60,790 bases of DNA from RGDT01 sp964630925 (GTDB lineage: Bacteria > Planctomycetota > Planctomycetia > Gemmatales > Gemmataceae). The DNA lies in contig CAZVZK010000057.1 of NCBI GenBank assembly GCA_964630925.1, forward strand, positions 1 through 60,790. Direction: 5' to 3'. The notes under the pieces were generated by a model. The model ran no database searches. It worked only from the letters and a program-made list of their open reading frames with translations, and had not been told where the DNA came from. Made by a program: the position numbers and the translations under genes. The stretch's first letter is position 1. Every line of letters begins with the position of its first letter. Below, piece by piece: positions 50,055 to 59,290 of the stretch.

Positions 50055-50735
50055 CGTGTCTCGCTCCTTGATTGCCCAGGGGGGTTCCGGCCCCCTGGAT
50101 GCCTCTCCGAGTCTGCCTTCCTTGACGGGCCTGCCGTCTCACCGTCAGGCCCCTTCCCGGTTCCGCCGTCTCTCGCTGTTGCTCCTGTTGGCCGCCCTCC
50201 GACGTTAGAACAAGACTCCCTCCCTTGTGGATATCGCCCATCCCCCGTGGGTTCGGGCCGTTCCCTTCCTCGCATTCCGCTGGATTCAGCGGACACCATC
50301 CGTTATCAGATACGCCCGGACGGGCGTCTCCTTGCGCCCCGTGGCTTCATCCTCCCTGACGTCTCAGGAAGGATGCAAACAACGGGCCAAACGGTCCGAT
50401 TTCCAGCCCCCAGGGAGGGGGCTTGGTATTCTGTCGCACAAACGCCCCTCTGGCAAGCGTTTTCCACGCATTTCCCCCCCAACCTACCCGGCCGTCCGGG
50501 CGCCGGCCCCCTGTTCACCCGATCACTCTTACACACTTCCTGTGCAATAATGCAAAAATGGCAGGCTGTCCTGCCCCGCGCCCGAGCATCCCACCCGCGC
50601 GGAAAATACCGCCCGGATTCCGCGCCGCCAGGGCACCCGTCGGCCTGTCCTGGGGGTTTGTCCATCCAGGAGGGGGGTAAAATCCGGGTGGGCGGCGCCG
50701 CGGGGGGTGGGCGTTCCCGCCCCGGAGGTGTCCCC
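50055..50735. other. Long divergent intergenic region
   Basis: No gene is seen. Bases 50077-50099 form a stem (CCAGGGGG / CCCCCTGG) close to the sigma factor start, in its presumed leader. ATCCTCCCTGA and TCAGGAAGGAT (about 50348-50374) form another. The AT-richest spot, 50525-50570 (with TGTGCAATAATGC), is the best place for promoters. Such a long leader region suggests tight control of the sigma gene. Confidence 0.45.
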
Positions 50736-52043
50736 ATGCGTGGCGCGCTATTCGCAATCCTGCTCATCGCCTGCCCCTTGGCGGCGGAAGAGGCCGTCCG
50801 CCTGGAGGAGCGTTTCCCCGTGGGCACCCGCCACAAGGTACGCACCCGCGTGGACCTCTCGGGCGAGCTGACCCCGCCCCCTGCCAAGGGCAAGCCGGCC
50901 ACCCCGGTCACCATCAAGGGCTCCAGCGCCATCGACTACGAGGAGCGCATCCTCGACGCCTCCGAGGGCAAGATCACGCGGGCGCTCCGGCACTGTGAAC
51001 GCTTCGACTTCAAACGCACCATCGCCGGCAAGGAGCAGGAGATCGCCCTCCGCCCCGAGGTGAAACGCCTCGTGGTCCTGCGCAAGGGCCACACCGAGTC
51101 CGCCTTCTCGCCCGATGGCCCGCTCCTCTGGGGCGAATTGGACGTCGTCCGCACCGACGTGTTCATCCCGGCCCTGGTCGGCCTGCTGCCCACGAAGGAG
51201 GTCCGCGAGGGCGACAGCTGGCAGGCCAGCGAGGCCGCCGTGCAGGAATTGACCGACCTGGAGAAGGTGGAGAGCGGGGGTATCGAGTGCAAGCTGGAGA
51301 AGATCACCCGCGTGGGCAAGCGCCGGCTGGCGCGGGTGCTCCTCAAGGGGACGGTCAAGGGCGTGGGCGAGGACGGCACCGCCAGCCACCGCCTCCAGGG
51401 GACTTTTCACCACGATCTGGAAGGGGGCTACCTCGCCGACCTGGTGCTGAACGGCGTGATGTCGCTGCTGGACAAGGACGGGAAAGAAGCCGGCAAGGTC
51501 GAGGGCCGCTTCGTGATGATGCGCTCGCCCGGCGGGTCGGCAGTGGGCCTGGGCGATGAAGCGGTCAAGAGGATCAAGACGGAGCCGGACGACGAGAACA
51601 CGCGCATCCTCTACGACAACCCGGACGCGGGGGTGAAGTTCCTGTACCCGCGGGCGTGGCGATTGACGCGCGAGATGGGCGGCCAGATCGCCCTGGACGG
51701 CCCCGCGGGTGACGGTTTGCTCATCACCATCGACCCGGCGGGCAAGACGCCGACGGTGAAGCAGCTGCGCGACGAGGCCCAGCAGTGGATCACCAAGCAG
51801 AAGGGGAGCGTCATCCGCGAGCAGCCGGCGGTGACCCTGCGTTCGACGCCGCCGCTGGAGTGGTTCGCCGTCGAGGCCAAGGTCGGCGGGCAGACGTTCT
51901 GGATGGACTATTACGCGACGCGGCAGACGGAGGGCGGCGCGACGGTGGCGGCGAGGATGCAGCCGGCGAACGTCAAGCCGTCGCGCAAGGACGTGTCGAT
52001 GATCGCCGGCAGCATCAGCCTGCGGACGCCGCGGAAGAAGTGA
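50736..52043 (+). CDS. Secreted protein of unknown function, 435 residues
   Basis: It has a signal peptide (MRGALFAILLIACPLAAE). The first two thirds are beta-rich (RFPVGTRHKVRTRVDLSGEL, VEGRFVMMRSPGGSAV) and resemble no family I can name with confidence. The last ~150 residues (DNPDAGVKFLYPRAWRLTRE, GQIALDGPAGDGLLITIDPA) look like a PsbP/DUF1795-like lipid- or stress-related fold. The ATG at 50736 follows CGGAGG, which decides the start. It is probably in the periplasm. Confidence 0.8.
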   Translation: MRGALFAILLIACPLAAEEAVRLEERFPVGTRHKVRTRVDLSGELTPPPAKGKPATPVTIKGSSAIDYEERILDASEGKITRALRHCERFDFKRTIAGKEQEIALRPEVKRLVVLRKGHTESAFSPDGPLLWGELDVVRTDVFIPALVGLLPTKEVREGDSWQASEAAVQELTDLEKVESGGIECKLEKITRVGKRRLARVLLKGTVKGVGEDGTASHRLQGTFHHDLEGGYLADLVLNGVMSLLDKDGKEAGKVEGRFVMMRSPGGSAVGLGDEAVKRIKTEPDDENTRILYDNPDAGVKFLYPRAWRLTREMGGQIALDGPAGDGLLITIDPAGKTPTVKQLRDEAQQWITKQKGSVIREQPAVTLRSTPPLEWFAVEAKVGGQTFWMDYYATRQTEGGATVAARMQPANVKPSRKDVSMIAGSISLRTPRKK

Positions 52044-52046
52044 GCG

Positions 52047-52448
52047 TCACTCTTTCCCCTTCTTCGGCCCGGGGTTGACGAGGATCTTGGTGATCTCGCC
52101 CTTCTTGACGCCGGCGTCCTTGTCGTCCTCGTCGGCGGTGTAGACGTTGACCGTCACCGGCTTGTCCGCCGACGCCTTCTTGAAGACGGCGTTCTTAAGG
52201 CCGCCTGCCACGTCGTCCCCCTCCTTCGTCGTGGCGGGCTTGCCGAGCCGGTAATACCCCTCCTTGATGACGCACCCCTTGGCGACGCGGGCCGTCACCT
52301 CCGTGCCCTTCTCCTTGCCGAAGGTGATGGTGTAGGTGGCCGTGCCCTTGTCGGGGTCAACGGCGGTGATCCTGGCGAAGTACCGCCCGGCGGACGAGAC
52401 GCCTGTCAGCACCAGGGCCAGCAGGGCCGCGAGCAGGAACCGTCGCAT
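52047..52448 (-). CDS. Small secreted protein, 133 residues
   Basis: A signal peptide (MRRFLLAALLALVLTGVSSA) precedes about 112 residues of beta-rich sequence (YFARITAVDPDKGTATYTIT, EVTARVAKGCVIKEGYYRL) with a charged Lys/Asp end. No family is recognised. It is convergent with the preceding gene, with only three bases between the stops. It is likely periplasmic; role unknown. Confidence 0.75.
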   Translation of the reverse strand: MRRFLLAALLALVLTGVSSAGRYFARITAVDPDKGTATYTITFGKEKGTEVTARVAKGCVIKEGYYRLGKPATTKEGDDVAGGLKNAVFKKASADKPVTVNVYTADEDDKDAGVKKGEITKILVNPGPKKGKE

Positions 52449-52499
52449 GGGATGCCCTCCTTCACGAAAGTCAGTCCGGTGATCGTTGTAAGGAGGCGG

Positions 52500-52832
52500 T
52501 CACCTCCTCGTCTTCGAACGTCGGCCCGACGATGTGCCGGAGTACCACCAGGCGGAGCACCACGGGCGGGGCCATCCGCGAGGCGAGCCCCGAGCCGTTC
52601 GTTGCTGCTTATGAAGTCCCGAGCACGCGCCTTCACCATCCTCGTGCGCCCTCGTCGCGTCCTTCCCACGGCACGCTGACGCCGTGCCGCTCGCCTCTCC
52701 CGCCAGCACACCCTTGACCACGCCCCTGCACGCCAAACAGCCGATACCGGCTGCGCGAGCGTCTCCAACTCGCGCCTCGGTACGGCCGGCGCTCACCGCC
52801 AATTCCGCGAGATCCTCGATGAGCAGCGGCAT
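52500..52832 (-). CDS. Possible small gene or gene relic
   Basis: A strong ribosome site (CAGGAGGATCGACCC) precedes an ATG at 52832, and the first ~50 residues (MPLLIEDLAELAVSAGRTEA) look protein-like. The end of the frame (PRGWPRPWCSAWWYSG) does not, whereas another frame from about 52576 reads MAPPVVLRLVVLRHIVGPTF to about 52473. I suspect a frameshifted gene of some 110 residues. No family is known. The rest of 52449-52902 shows nothing else. Confidence 0.3.
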   Translation of the reverse strand: MPLLIEDLAELAVSAGRTEARVGDARAAGIGCLACRGVVKGVLAGEASGTASACRGKDATRAHEDGEGACSGLHKQQRTARGSPRGWPRPWCSAWWYSGTSSGRRSKTRR

Positions 52833-52902
52833 GGGTCGATCCTCCTGTCAGGACGAAGGCATTGTCCCAGGACGCGCGCCGGCCGTCAACTCGTGGGCGG
52901 GA

Positions 52903-54264
52903 TCAGATGGACAGTCGATCACCGAAGCGAGCCTTCAGTTGCCCCCGCTGCGTGTCGCCCAACCGCGCCCCGAACAGGCCCCCGCCGAGATGGAGCTGGG
53001 CCAGCCGCGCGAAGCGGTTGTCGCCGAGCATGATCCCCACGGCCTTCGCGTCCAGGTCGTTGCCCCCCAGCCCGAGCGAGCGCAGCCGGCCCAGGTGGGG
53101 GGACTCGGCCAGGGCGCGGATGCCCTCCGTCCCCAACCCGGTGCCGGCCAGCCACAGCGTCTCGATCCCGGCCGCGCGCGGCGACCGGGCCAGGGCGGCC
53201 ACGCCCCCCGAACCGATGGGGTTGGTGGACAGGTTCAGCCAGGTCACGCTCGCCAGCCAGGGGGCCTCCACGAGCGCCGCGACGCCGTCGCCCCCGATCT
53301 CGTTGAACCCCAGCTCCAGCGACTTCAGCCGACCCAGATGCGCCGCCCGCGCCAACTCGCGCACTCCGCCCGAGCCGGCCTGGGTCTGCCCCAGGCCCAG
53401 GTGACGCAGGTCCCCCAGCAGCGGCGAGCGGGCCAGGTGGCGGATGCCGTCGGGGCCGAGGTGGTTGGGGGCGTAGCCGCACGCCTGCACGCCGAACGAC
53501 AGCGACTCGAGCCGGCGCAGGTGCGGCGATTCCGCGACAGCGCGCGCCCCCTCCGCACCGACGCCGGTCTGGAGCAGGTCCAAGTTTGTCAGGCCCGCAA
53601 AGGCGGGATGGCCGGCCAGCGCCGCCAGCCCCGCATCGCCCAGCGCGCCGGAGTGGAAGTCCCACAGGTACAGCTCGCGCAGCCCGGCGCGGCACTCAGC
53701 CAGGAGGGCGACCATGCCCGGCGTCGCGTCGCCCTCGCCCAGGTGCAGGCCGCGCAGCCCGGCCATGTGCGGCGAGCCGAACAGCGTACGCGCGGCCTCC
53801 TCGTCGTCCAGCGGCGAGCCGTACAGGTCCAGCCAGCGCAAGCGACGGAGGAAGCCGCACGCGCCGAGATCCGCGGCCAGCGCCCCGCCCACGTCCCCCC
53901 CGCGCAGCGAGACGCGCGTCACCGGGGCGGCGTCGAGATGACCGGCACCGCTCTCCAGCAGCTCCCCGCCCGTCAGCGCAAGCGACGAGATGAAGCCGCG
54001 CGAGAAACGCGGCTCGTGCTCAGCGGCGAAGGGCTCCCGCCACCCGTCGCCGTGCGCGTCGAGCAGCTCTTTCTCGCGGCGGCGCAGGGCGAAGCCGCGA
54101 TCGACGTCGAGGCCGGGGGAGGCCAGCTCGATCTGCAAGCGGATGAATTCGGCGCGGGCGGGGTCGCCGTGGTCGTCGAGCCAGTCGGCGTAGATCAGCC
54201 GGGGGGCGTCGTCCTCGGGGCTCTCGATGATGGCGCGGTGGAAGCCGTCGTGAGCTATGGTCAT
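52903..54264 (-). CDS. TIGR02996 domain protein with leucine-rich repeats
   Basis: A protein of 453 residues. The TIGR02996 domain is classic: FHRAIIESPEDDAPRLIYAD, WLDDHGDPARAEFIRLQIEL. From about 110 come leucine-rich units (LRWLDLYGSPLDDEEAA, LRHLGLGQTQAGSGGV, LKSLELGFNEIGGDGV, VTWLNLSTNPIGSGGV, LRSLGLGGNDLDAKAV) of the ribonuclease-inhibitor spacing. It has no signal peptide. It should be a cytoplasmic binding protein. It is a relative of 35703-36980. Confidence 0.92.
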   Translation of the reverse strand: MTIAHDGFHRAIIESPEDDAPRLIYADWLDDHGDPARAEFIRLQIELASPGLDVDRGFALRRREKELLDAHGDGWREPFAAEHEPRFSRGFISSLALTGGELLESGAGHLDAAPVTRVSLRGGDVGGALAADLGACGFLRRLRWLDLYGSPLDDEEAARTLFGSPHMAGLRGLHLGEGDATPGMVALLAECRAGLRELYLWDFHSGALGDAGLAALAGHPAFAGLTNLDLLQTGVGAEGARAVAESPHLRRLESLSFGVQACGYAPNHLGPDGIRHLARSPLLGDLRHLGLGQTQAGSGGVRELARAAHLGRLKSLELGFNEIGGDGVAALVEAPWLASVTWLNLSTNPIGSGGVAALARSPRAAGIETLWLAGTGLGTEGIRALAESPHLGRLRSLGLGGNDLDAKAVGIMLGDNRFARLAQLHLGGGLFGARLGDTQRGQLKARFGDRLSI

Positions 54265-54348
54265 GGCTCCTGCTCGGGGATCAAATGCGCGGTGCTATCC
54301 GCAAAGAAGGAGGAGCCGAGCCGTCGGCGGGTTCGGGGCGGGTCACGG

Positions 54349-55725
54349 TCACGCCAGCACGCCCTTCACCACGTTGCCGTGCACGTCGGTCAGCCGGTAA
54401 TCCCTCCCCGCGTGGCGGTACGTCAGCTTCGTGTGGTCGATGCCCATCAGGTGCAGAACCGTCGCATGGAAATCGTGCATGTCCACCGGCTTCTCGACGG
54501 CCCGGATGCCGTGCTCGTCCGTCGCCCCGTGGACGTGACCGCGCCTCACCCCCGCCCCCGCCAGCCAGGAAGAGAACGCCCAGTTGTGGTGCTCGCGGCC
54601 CTTGTTGTCCGCCGTGTTGTTGAACGGCGTCCGCCCGAACTCGCTCGTCCACACCACCAGCACGTCGTCCATCATCTTCAGCCGCTTCAGGTCTTTCAGA
54701 AGGCCGGCGATGGGCTGATCGACGTTCTTCGCCAGTCGGCCGTGGTCGGCCATGTCGCCGTGCGAGTCCCAGTTGCCGCTCGACCCCGTGTCGATCAGCT
54801 CGACGAAGCGCACGCCACGCTCCGCCAGCCGTCGCGCCACCAGGCACTGCCAGCCGAACCCCGTCGTCTGGCCGCGCTTCAGCCCGTACAGGGCCAGCGT
54901 CGATTCGGCCTCCTTCGACAGGTCGAGCGCCTCGGGCATGGCGGACTGCATGCCGAACGCCGTCTCGAAGCTGCGGATGCGCGCCGCCAGGGCCGCCTCG
55001 CCGGGGCGCTCGGCGGCGTGGGCCTCGTCGGCCTCCTTGAGCGCCGCCAGCTCCAGCAACTGGCGTTTCGTCGGCACGCGGCCCTTGAGGTTCGGCACGG
55101 CCTCGGCGCCGGGGACGACGCGCGTGCCCTGATGCGCCCCCGGCAGGAAGTCCGACGCCCACACCTGCGTGCCGGCGTAGGGCATCGACGGCGCCAGGAC
55201 GAGGAAGGACGGCAGCTTGCGGTTCTCCGTCCCCAGGCCGTAACTCAGCCACGAGCCGATGCTCGGGCGGGCGAACGCGAATGACCCCGTGTGCAGGCCC
55301 AGCGTCGCGTTGTAGTGGTTCGAGTGGCCGGTGTGCATCGAGCGGATGACGCACAGGTCATCGACGCACCCGGCGACGTGCGGGAAGAGCGAGCTGACCT
55401 CGATGCCGGAGTCGCCGTGCTTCTTGAACGTCCAGCCGGGGCGTTTGAGGAACAGCTTCTCGTAGCCGGGGCGGTTCTTCGTCTCGGGGTGGTCGAGCGT
55501 CACGCTCTTGCCGTGGTCGGCGGTGAGCTTCGGCTTGGGATCGAACGAATCGACGTGCGACACCCCGCCGCTCATGTACAGGAAGATCACGGATTTCGCC
55601 TTCGCCTTGAAGTGCGGCGGCCTCGGGGCGAGCGGGTCGGCGTCCGCCGCCAACAATTCCTGCACGACGCCCGGCAGGAGCAGCGAGCCGGCGGCCAGGG
55701 AGCGGACGAAGTCGCGGCGGAGCAT
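54349..55725 (-). CDS. DUF1501 domain-containing protein
   Basis: A protein of 458 residues. The start MLRRDFVRSLAAGSLLLPG has twin arginines followed by a hydrophobic stretch, so it is probably exported by the Tat route. DUF1501 signs (sulfatase-like fold) are VIFLYMSGGVSHVDSFDPKP, VIRSMHTGHSNHYNA, RPSIGSWLSYGLGTENR, VVWTSEFGRTP and HDFHATVLHLMGIDH. The natural substrate is unknown. It follows the cytochrome/DUF1549/DUF1553 gene on the same strand by 53 bases; this pairing is a hallmark of planctomycetes. Confidence 0.95.
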   Translation of the reverse strand: MLRRDFVRSLAAGSLLLPGVVQELLAADADPLAPRPPHFKAKAKSVIFLYMSGGVSHVDSFDPKPKLTADHGKSVTLDHPETKNRPGYEKLFLKRPGWTFKKHGDSGIEVSSLFPHVAGCVDDLCVIRSMHTGHSNHYNATLGLHTGSFAFARPSIGSWLSYGLGTENRKLPSFLVLAPSMPYAGTQVWASDFLPGAHQGTRVVPGAEAVPNLKGRVPTKRQLLELAALKEADEAHAAERPGEAALAARIRSFETAFGMQSAMPEALDLSKEAESTLALYGLKRGQTTGFGWQCLVARRLAERGVRFVELIDTGSSGNWDSHGDMADHGRLAKNVDQPIAGLLKDLKRLKMMDDVLVVWTSEFGRTPFNNTADNKGREHHNWAFSSWLAGAGVRRGHVHGATDEHGIRAVEKPVDMHDFHATVLHLMGIDHTKLTYRHAGRDYRLTDVHGNVVKGVLA

Positions 55726-55746
55726 GGGGTGTACTCTTCTTCCTTT

Positions 55747-55774
55747 AGCTGGCTGTTGCTGGCTGTCAGCTACT
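55747..55774. repeat. Fragment of the GACAGCCAGT palindromic element
   Basis: Reverse strand reads AGTAGCTGACAGCCAGC then AACAGCCAGCT, a diverged one-arm version of the ends at 5361 and 20226. Again it sits just after a gene's stop codon (the reverse-strand gene ending at 55779). Confidence 0.6.
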
Positions 55775-55778
55775 CAGA

Positions 55779-58610
55779 TCAGTCCACATGGAGGAATTCG
55801 TTGCCGGAGAGGATCACGCGGCATCGGGCCGCCCACGCCTGACGCGGCCTGTCGGCGGCGGGCACGTCATCGAGGGCGTCGAGATACGTCGCGAGGAAAC
55901 GCGTGGTGGCCGCCTCCTCCTTCGGCGTGGGCATCCTTTGGAGAGCGATCCGGTAGAGATTGCGGATGCGTTCGCCCTCGCGCAGGGCGAGGAGGCGTGC
56001 GGCGAGGCCGTCGGCCTGTTTGTGGAAGAAGGGGTCGTTCATGAAGTACAGCGCCTGCGTGGGCACCGTGGTGGCCTGACGCTCGCCGGTGCTGGCGTTG
56101 GGGTCGGCGCCGTCGAACAGCCCGAAGAACGGGTGACGCCGGTTCCGCAGCGTCATCACGTAGACGCTCCGCCTGTCCGTCTCGTAGACGGCGGAGAACG
56201 GCATGTGCTGCGTGAAGCTCCACGTCGATTCGTGCGGGAATGGGTGGCCCCGGCCCGGCGTGCGGTCGAGGCCGCCGCCCGCGACGAGCAGCGAGTCGCG
56301 GATCTCCTCGGCGCCCAGACGACGGCGCGGGAACGCCGAATACAGCCCGTCCCACGGCCCGCCCGCGCGGCGGTAGGCGTCCGACAGCATGATCCGCCGG
56401 TGCAGCGCCTTCACGCTCCAGCCGGACCGGATCAGCTCTGTCGCGAGGGCGTCGAGCAGCTCAGGGTGCGTCGGCGCCGCGCCGCGGGTGCCGAAGTCGT
56501 TGGGGGTCGCCACCAGGCCCTTGCCGAAGTGGTGCAGCCACACGCGGTTGGCCATCACGCGCGCCGCCAGCGGGTGGGCCAGGAGCCACTCGGCGAGCTG
56601 GGCGCGGCCACTGCCCGCGGTGACGGCCTGCCCGCCGAAGTGCGACAGCCAGCGCCGCGGCACGGCCTTGCCGGGCTTCTCCGGGTCACCACGTTGGTGC
56701 AGCGGTTCATCCTTCGGCGTGCCCTCCGACGCGGCGAAGGCCATCGGCACCGCCTCCAACTTCGCGGCGAGGGCGTTGCGCTCGTCGGCGAGGACGCGCA
56801 TCCTGACGGTGCGTTTGCCGGCGTCGTTGAGCGATGACAGGTCGGCGGTGAAGTGCTGCAGCCAGAAGCCGACGCCGTCGGGGCCGCCGGGGTGGGCGTC
56901 GGCGACGGCGCCCTCGACGGTCACGTTGCCGTCGATGGGGCTGAGCCAGCCGACGGCGGCGGGGCCGTCGGCGCCGGGGTGCAGGAAGACGCTGCGCGGC
57001 GGGAGGTTGGTCCACGCCCCGGCGGTCATCACCGAGGAGTTGACGAAGACGGAGGGCGTGGCGCCGTTGCGCCAGACGTGCAGCCCCTTGTGCCCGGAGA
57101 AGTTCGTCAGCACCTCCGGCATGGGGCGCAGGCCGTCGCGGGGGTCGAGGAAGTGCCAGACACCGACGGGGTTGCCCGCGGCGAAGCGGTCCAGCACGTC
57201 GGGGCGCAGGTCCCACACCTTGCCGCCCTTCGCCGCCTCGCGGACGGTCAGCTCGACGCGGGTCGAGTCGGCCCCGTGGTTGCGGAGCGGTGTGACCGAC
57301 AGCATCACCAGCTCGCCCTTCTTCACCTTGATGGGCGCGCGAGTGGCGAACGTCGTCTTGCCCCCGTCGGCGATCTCGCCCGACGCCAGGACCACCTGCG
57401 GCGTGCCCTTGAGCGCCTTCGCGGCGGCCTCCTGCGCGGCGAGGATCTTCCTGAACTCGCCCTCGAGGACGGCGATGCGGGTGCGGATGGGCTCGGGGTC
57501 GTGTTCGCGGCCCGGCAGGGGGACGAGGCCCGAGGGCTGCTGCTTCGGCTCGCAGCCTGGGAAGGAGAGCTTCGTGCTGGAGAGGATGCCGTACAGGGCG
57601 TAATAGTCCTCCGCCGTCACCGGGTCGTACTTGTGCGAGTGGCAGCGGGCGCAGGCGAGGGTCAGGCCGAGCACCGACTTGCCGAGGGTGTCGATGGTGT
57701 CCTCGATGGTCAGGTGGATGTCCTTGTCGATGTCGTGGCCGAAGCGTCTGGCAATGGCGAGGTACCCTGTGGCGACGATGCGTGCGGCGGCCTGTTCGGG
57801 CGGGCCCTTCTTCGCGAGGATGTCGCCGGCGATCTGGTCGCGGATGAACTCGTCGTAGGGCCGATCGGCGTTGACGGCGTCGATGACCCAGTTGCGGTAG
57901 CGCCAGGCGTGCGGCAGCGGGTGGTCGGAATTCTCACCCGCGCTGTCGGCGTAGCGTGCCACGTCGAGCCAGTGCCGGCCCCACCTCTCGCCGTGGGCCG
58001 GCGACGCGAGCAGACGGTCGATCAGCCGCTCGTAGGCGTCGGGCCGCGTGTCGGCGAGGAAGGACGCGGCCTCGTCGGGGGTGGGTGGCAGGCCGGTGAG
58101 GTCGTAGGTGGCGCGGCGGATGAGGGTGCGCCTGTCGGCGGGGCCGAGCGGCTTGACGCCCTTCTTGCGGAGCGCGGCGTTCACGAAGTCATCGATGGAG
58201 CCGGACGTCTTCGCGAGCGGCTCGAAGGCCCAGTGGCGTTCGCCCTTGAAGGCGGGGCCGGCCTTGGGCCAGGGGGCGCCGGCCTTCACCCAGGCGGTGA
58301 AGTCGGCGACGCGGGCGGGGTCGCGTGGCGTCTTGGGCGGCATGGGCGAGACGCCCTCGTCGTGGCGTAGGGCCTTGAGGAGGAGGCTCTTCGCGGGGTC
58401 GCCGGGGATGATGGCTGGGCCGTTGTCGCCGCCCTTGAGGAGCGCCTCACGGGAATCGACGCGGAGGCCGCCGGAGGACTTGGAGGGGCCGTGACAGCGT
58501 CCGCAGGCGTCGGCGAGGACGGGGCGGATCTTGGCCTCGAAGTGCGTGTCGGCGCGTGCGGCGGCGGCGAAGGAGACGATCAGGGCCAAGGCGGCGAGCC
58601 GGCGGGGCAT
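55779..58610 (-). CDS. Planctomycete cytochrome c/DUF1549/DUF1553 protein
   Basis: A protein of 943 residues with a signal peptide (LAALALIVSFAAAARA). A first haem motif CGRCH (ADACGRCHGPSKSSGGLRVD) begins the PSCyt1 part; DUF1549 follows (RRATYDLTGLPPTPDEA, DRLLASPAHGERWGRHWLDV, SAGENSDHP) with a second CARCHSHKYDP. A middle part of carbohydrate-binding type and then DUF1553 (QLAEWLLAHPLAARVMANRV, GKGLVATPNDFGTRG, LHRRIMLSDAYR) complete it. Two haem sites suggest electron transfer in the periplasm linked to sugar oxidation; that is inference. ATG 58610 fits the signal peptide. The DUF1501 gene follows. Confidence 0.95.
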   Translation of the reverse strand: MPRRLAALALIVSFAAAARADTHFEAKIRPVLADACGRCHGPSKSSGGLRVDSREALLKGGDNGPAIIPGDPAKSLLLKALRHDEGVSPMPPKTPRDPARVADFTAWVKAGAPWPKAGPAFKGERHWAFEPLAKTSGSIDDFVNAALRKKGVKPLGPADRRTLIRRATYDLTGLPPTPDEAASFLADTRPDAYERLIDRLLASPAHGERWGRHWLDVARYADSAGENSDHPLPHAWRYRNWVIDAVNADRPYDEFIRDQIAGDILAKKGPPEQAAARIVATGYLAIARRFGHDIDKDIHLTIEDTIDTLGKSVLGLTLACARCHSHKYDPVTAEDYYALYGILSSTKLSFPGCEPKQQPSGLVPLPGREHDPEPIRTRIAVLEGEFRKILAAQEAAAKALKGTPQVVLASGEIADGGKTTFATRAPIKVKKGELVMLSVTPLRNHGADSTRVELTVREAAKGGKVWDLRPDVLDRFAAGNPVGVWHFLDPRDGLRPMPEVLTNFSGHKGLHVWRNGATPSVFVNSSVMTAGAWTNLPPRSVFLHPGADGPAAVGWLSPIDGNVTVEGAVADAHPGGPDGVGFWLQHFTADLSSLNDAGKRTVRMRVLADERNALAAKLEAVPMAFAASEGTPKDEPLHQRGDPEKPGKAVPRRWLSHFGGQAVTAGSGRAQLAEWLLAHPLAARVMANRVWLHHFGKGLVATPNDFGTRGAAPTHPELLDALATELIRSGWSVKALHRRIMLSDAYRRAGGPWDGLYSAFPRRRLGAEEIRDSLLVAGGGLDRTPGRGHPFPHESTWSFTQHMPFSAVYETDRRSVYVMTLRNRRHPFFGLFDGADPNASTGERQATTVPTQALYFMNDPFFHKQADGLAARLLALREGERIRNLYRIALQRMPTPKEEAATTRFLATYLDALDDVPAADRPRQAWAARCRVILSGNEFLHVD

Positions 58611-58798
58611 GGGACGCGGTCCTCGGTGGCGGGTGATGGTATTGTACCGCACGGCGACATCGACGACACGCGCCGCGATCCCAGGAGGCGGACGATGTCT
58701 TCAACGGCGTGACTCTTCCGCGCCCCGTCCGACTGGTATCATACACCCGACGGGTGCGCCGGAGCGTCACCCGCCGGCTCTGCCTTGTCGGATACGCC

Positions 58799-59275
58799 AT
58801 GAACCTCGAGGACCACATCGGGGCGCGTGGCGAGATCCTGTTCGCCGCCCTGATCACGAAGTGGTGCGACGGCGAGCCGTGGTTCCAGGTCATCTTCCAG
58901 GGCGAGAAGGCCGAGACGAAGGACTTCGCCGTGCAACTGATCGATCCGACGAACACCGCCGCCGTATTCTACGTTCAAGTGAAGGCGACCCGAGGCGGGT
59001 ACACCGGCAAGGGCGCCAGGCGGAAGCTGAAGGTGAGCGTTACGAAGGACGACGTGCGCAAGCTCAAGAAGATCGGCGGCCCGGCGTTCGTCGCGGGCAT
59101 CGACATCGAGAACGATACGGGTTACCTACTCCCCATCACGCGCGGCACACGGCTTGGCATCAACGGCCTGCCGACCCGCACCGAGATCGATTGCGCGGCC
59201 ATCAAAGCACTCTGGGCATCGGTGGACGCTTTCTGGAAGTCGAAGCATATGACCGCAGGCTCTTCCCCATTCTGA
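58799..59275 (+). CDS. DUF4365-like protein
   Basis: A protein of 158 residues. The start MNLEDHIGARGEILFAALIT, the acidic KDFAVQLIDP and FYVQVKATRGGY follow the pattern of DUF4365, a restriction-endonuclease-like fold where an Asp and Q-x-K take the place of the PD-(D/E)xK residues. RRKLKVSVTKDDVRKLKKIG then GPAFVAGIDIE also fit. Nuclease activity is not proven. The start at 58799 is chosen since a longer frame adds non-family residues. It is followed after 15 bases by another unknown gene that may share the fold. Confidence 0.75.
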   Translation: MNLEDHIGARGEILFAALITKWCDGEPWFQVIFQGEKAETKDFAVQLIDPTNTAAVFYVQVKATRGGYTGKGARRKLKVSVTKDDVRKLKKIGGPAFVAGIDIENDTGYLLPITRGTRLGINGLPTRTEIDCAAIKALWASVDAFWKSKHMTAGSSPF

Positions 59276-59290
59276 CGCCGGAGGGAAACG

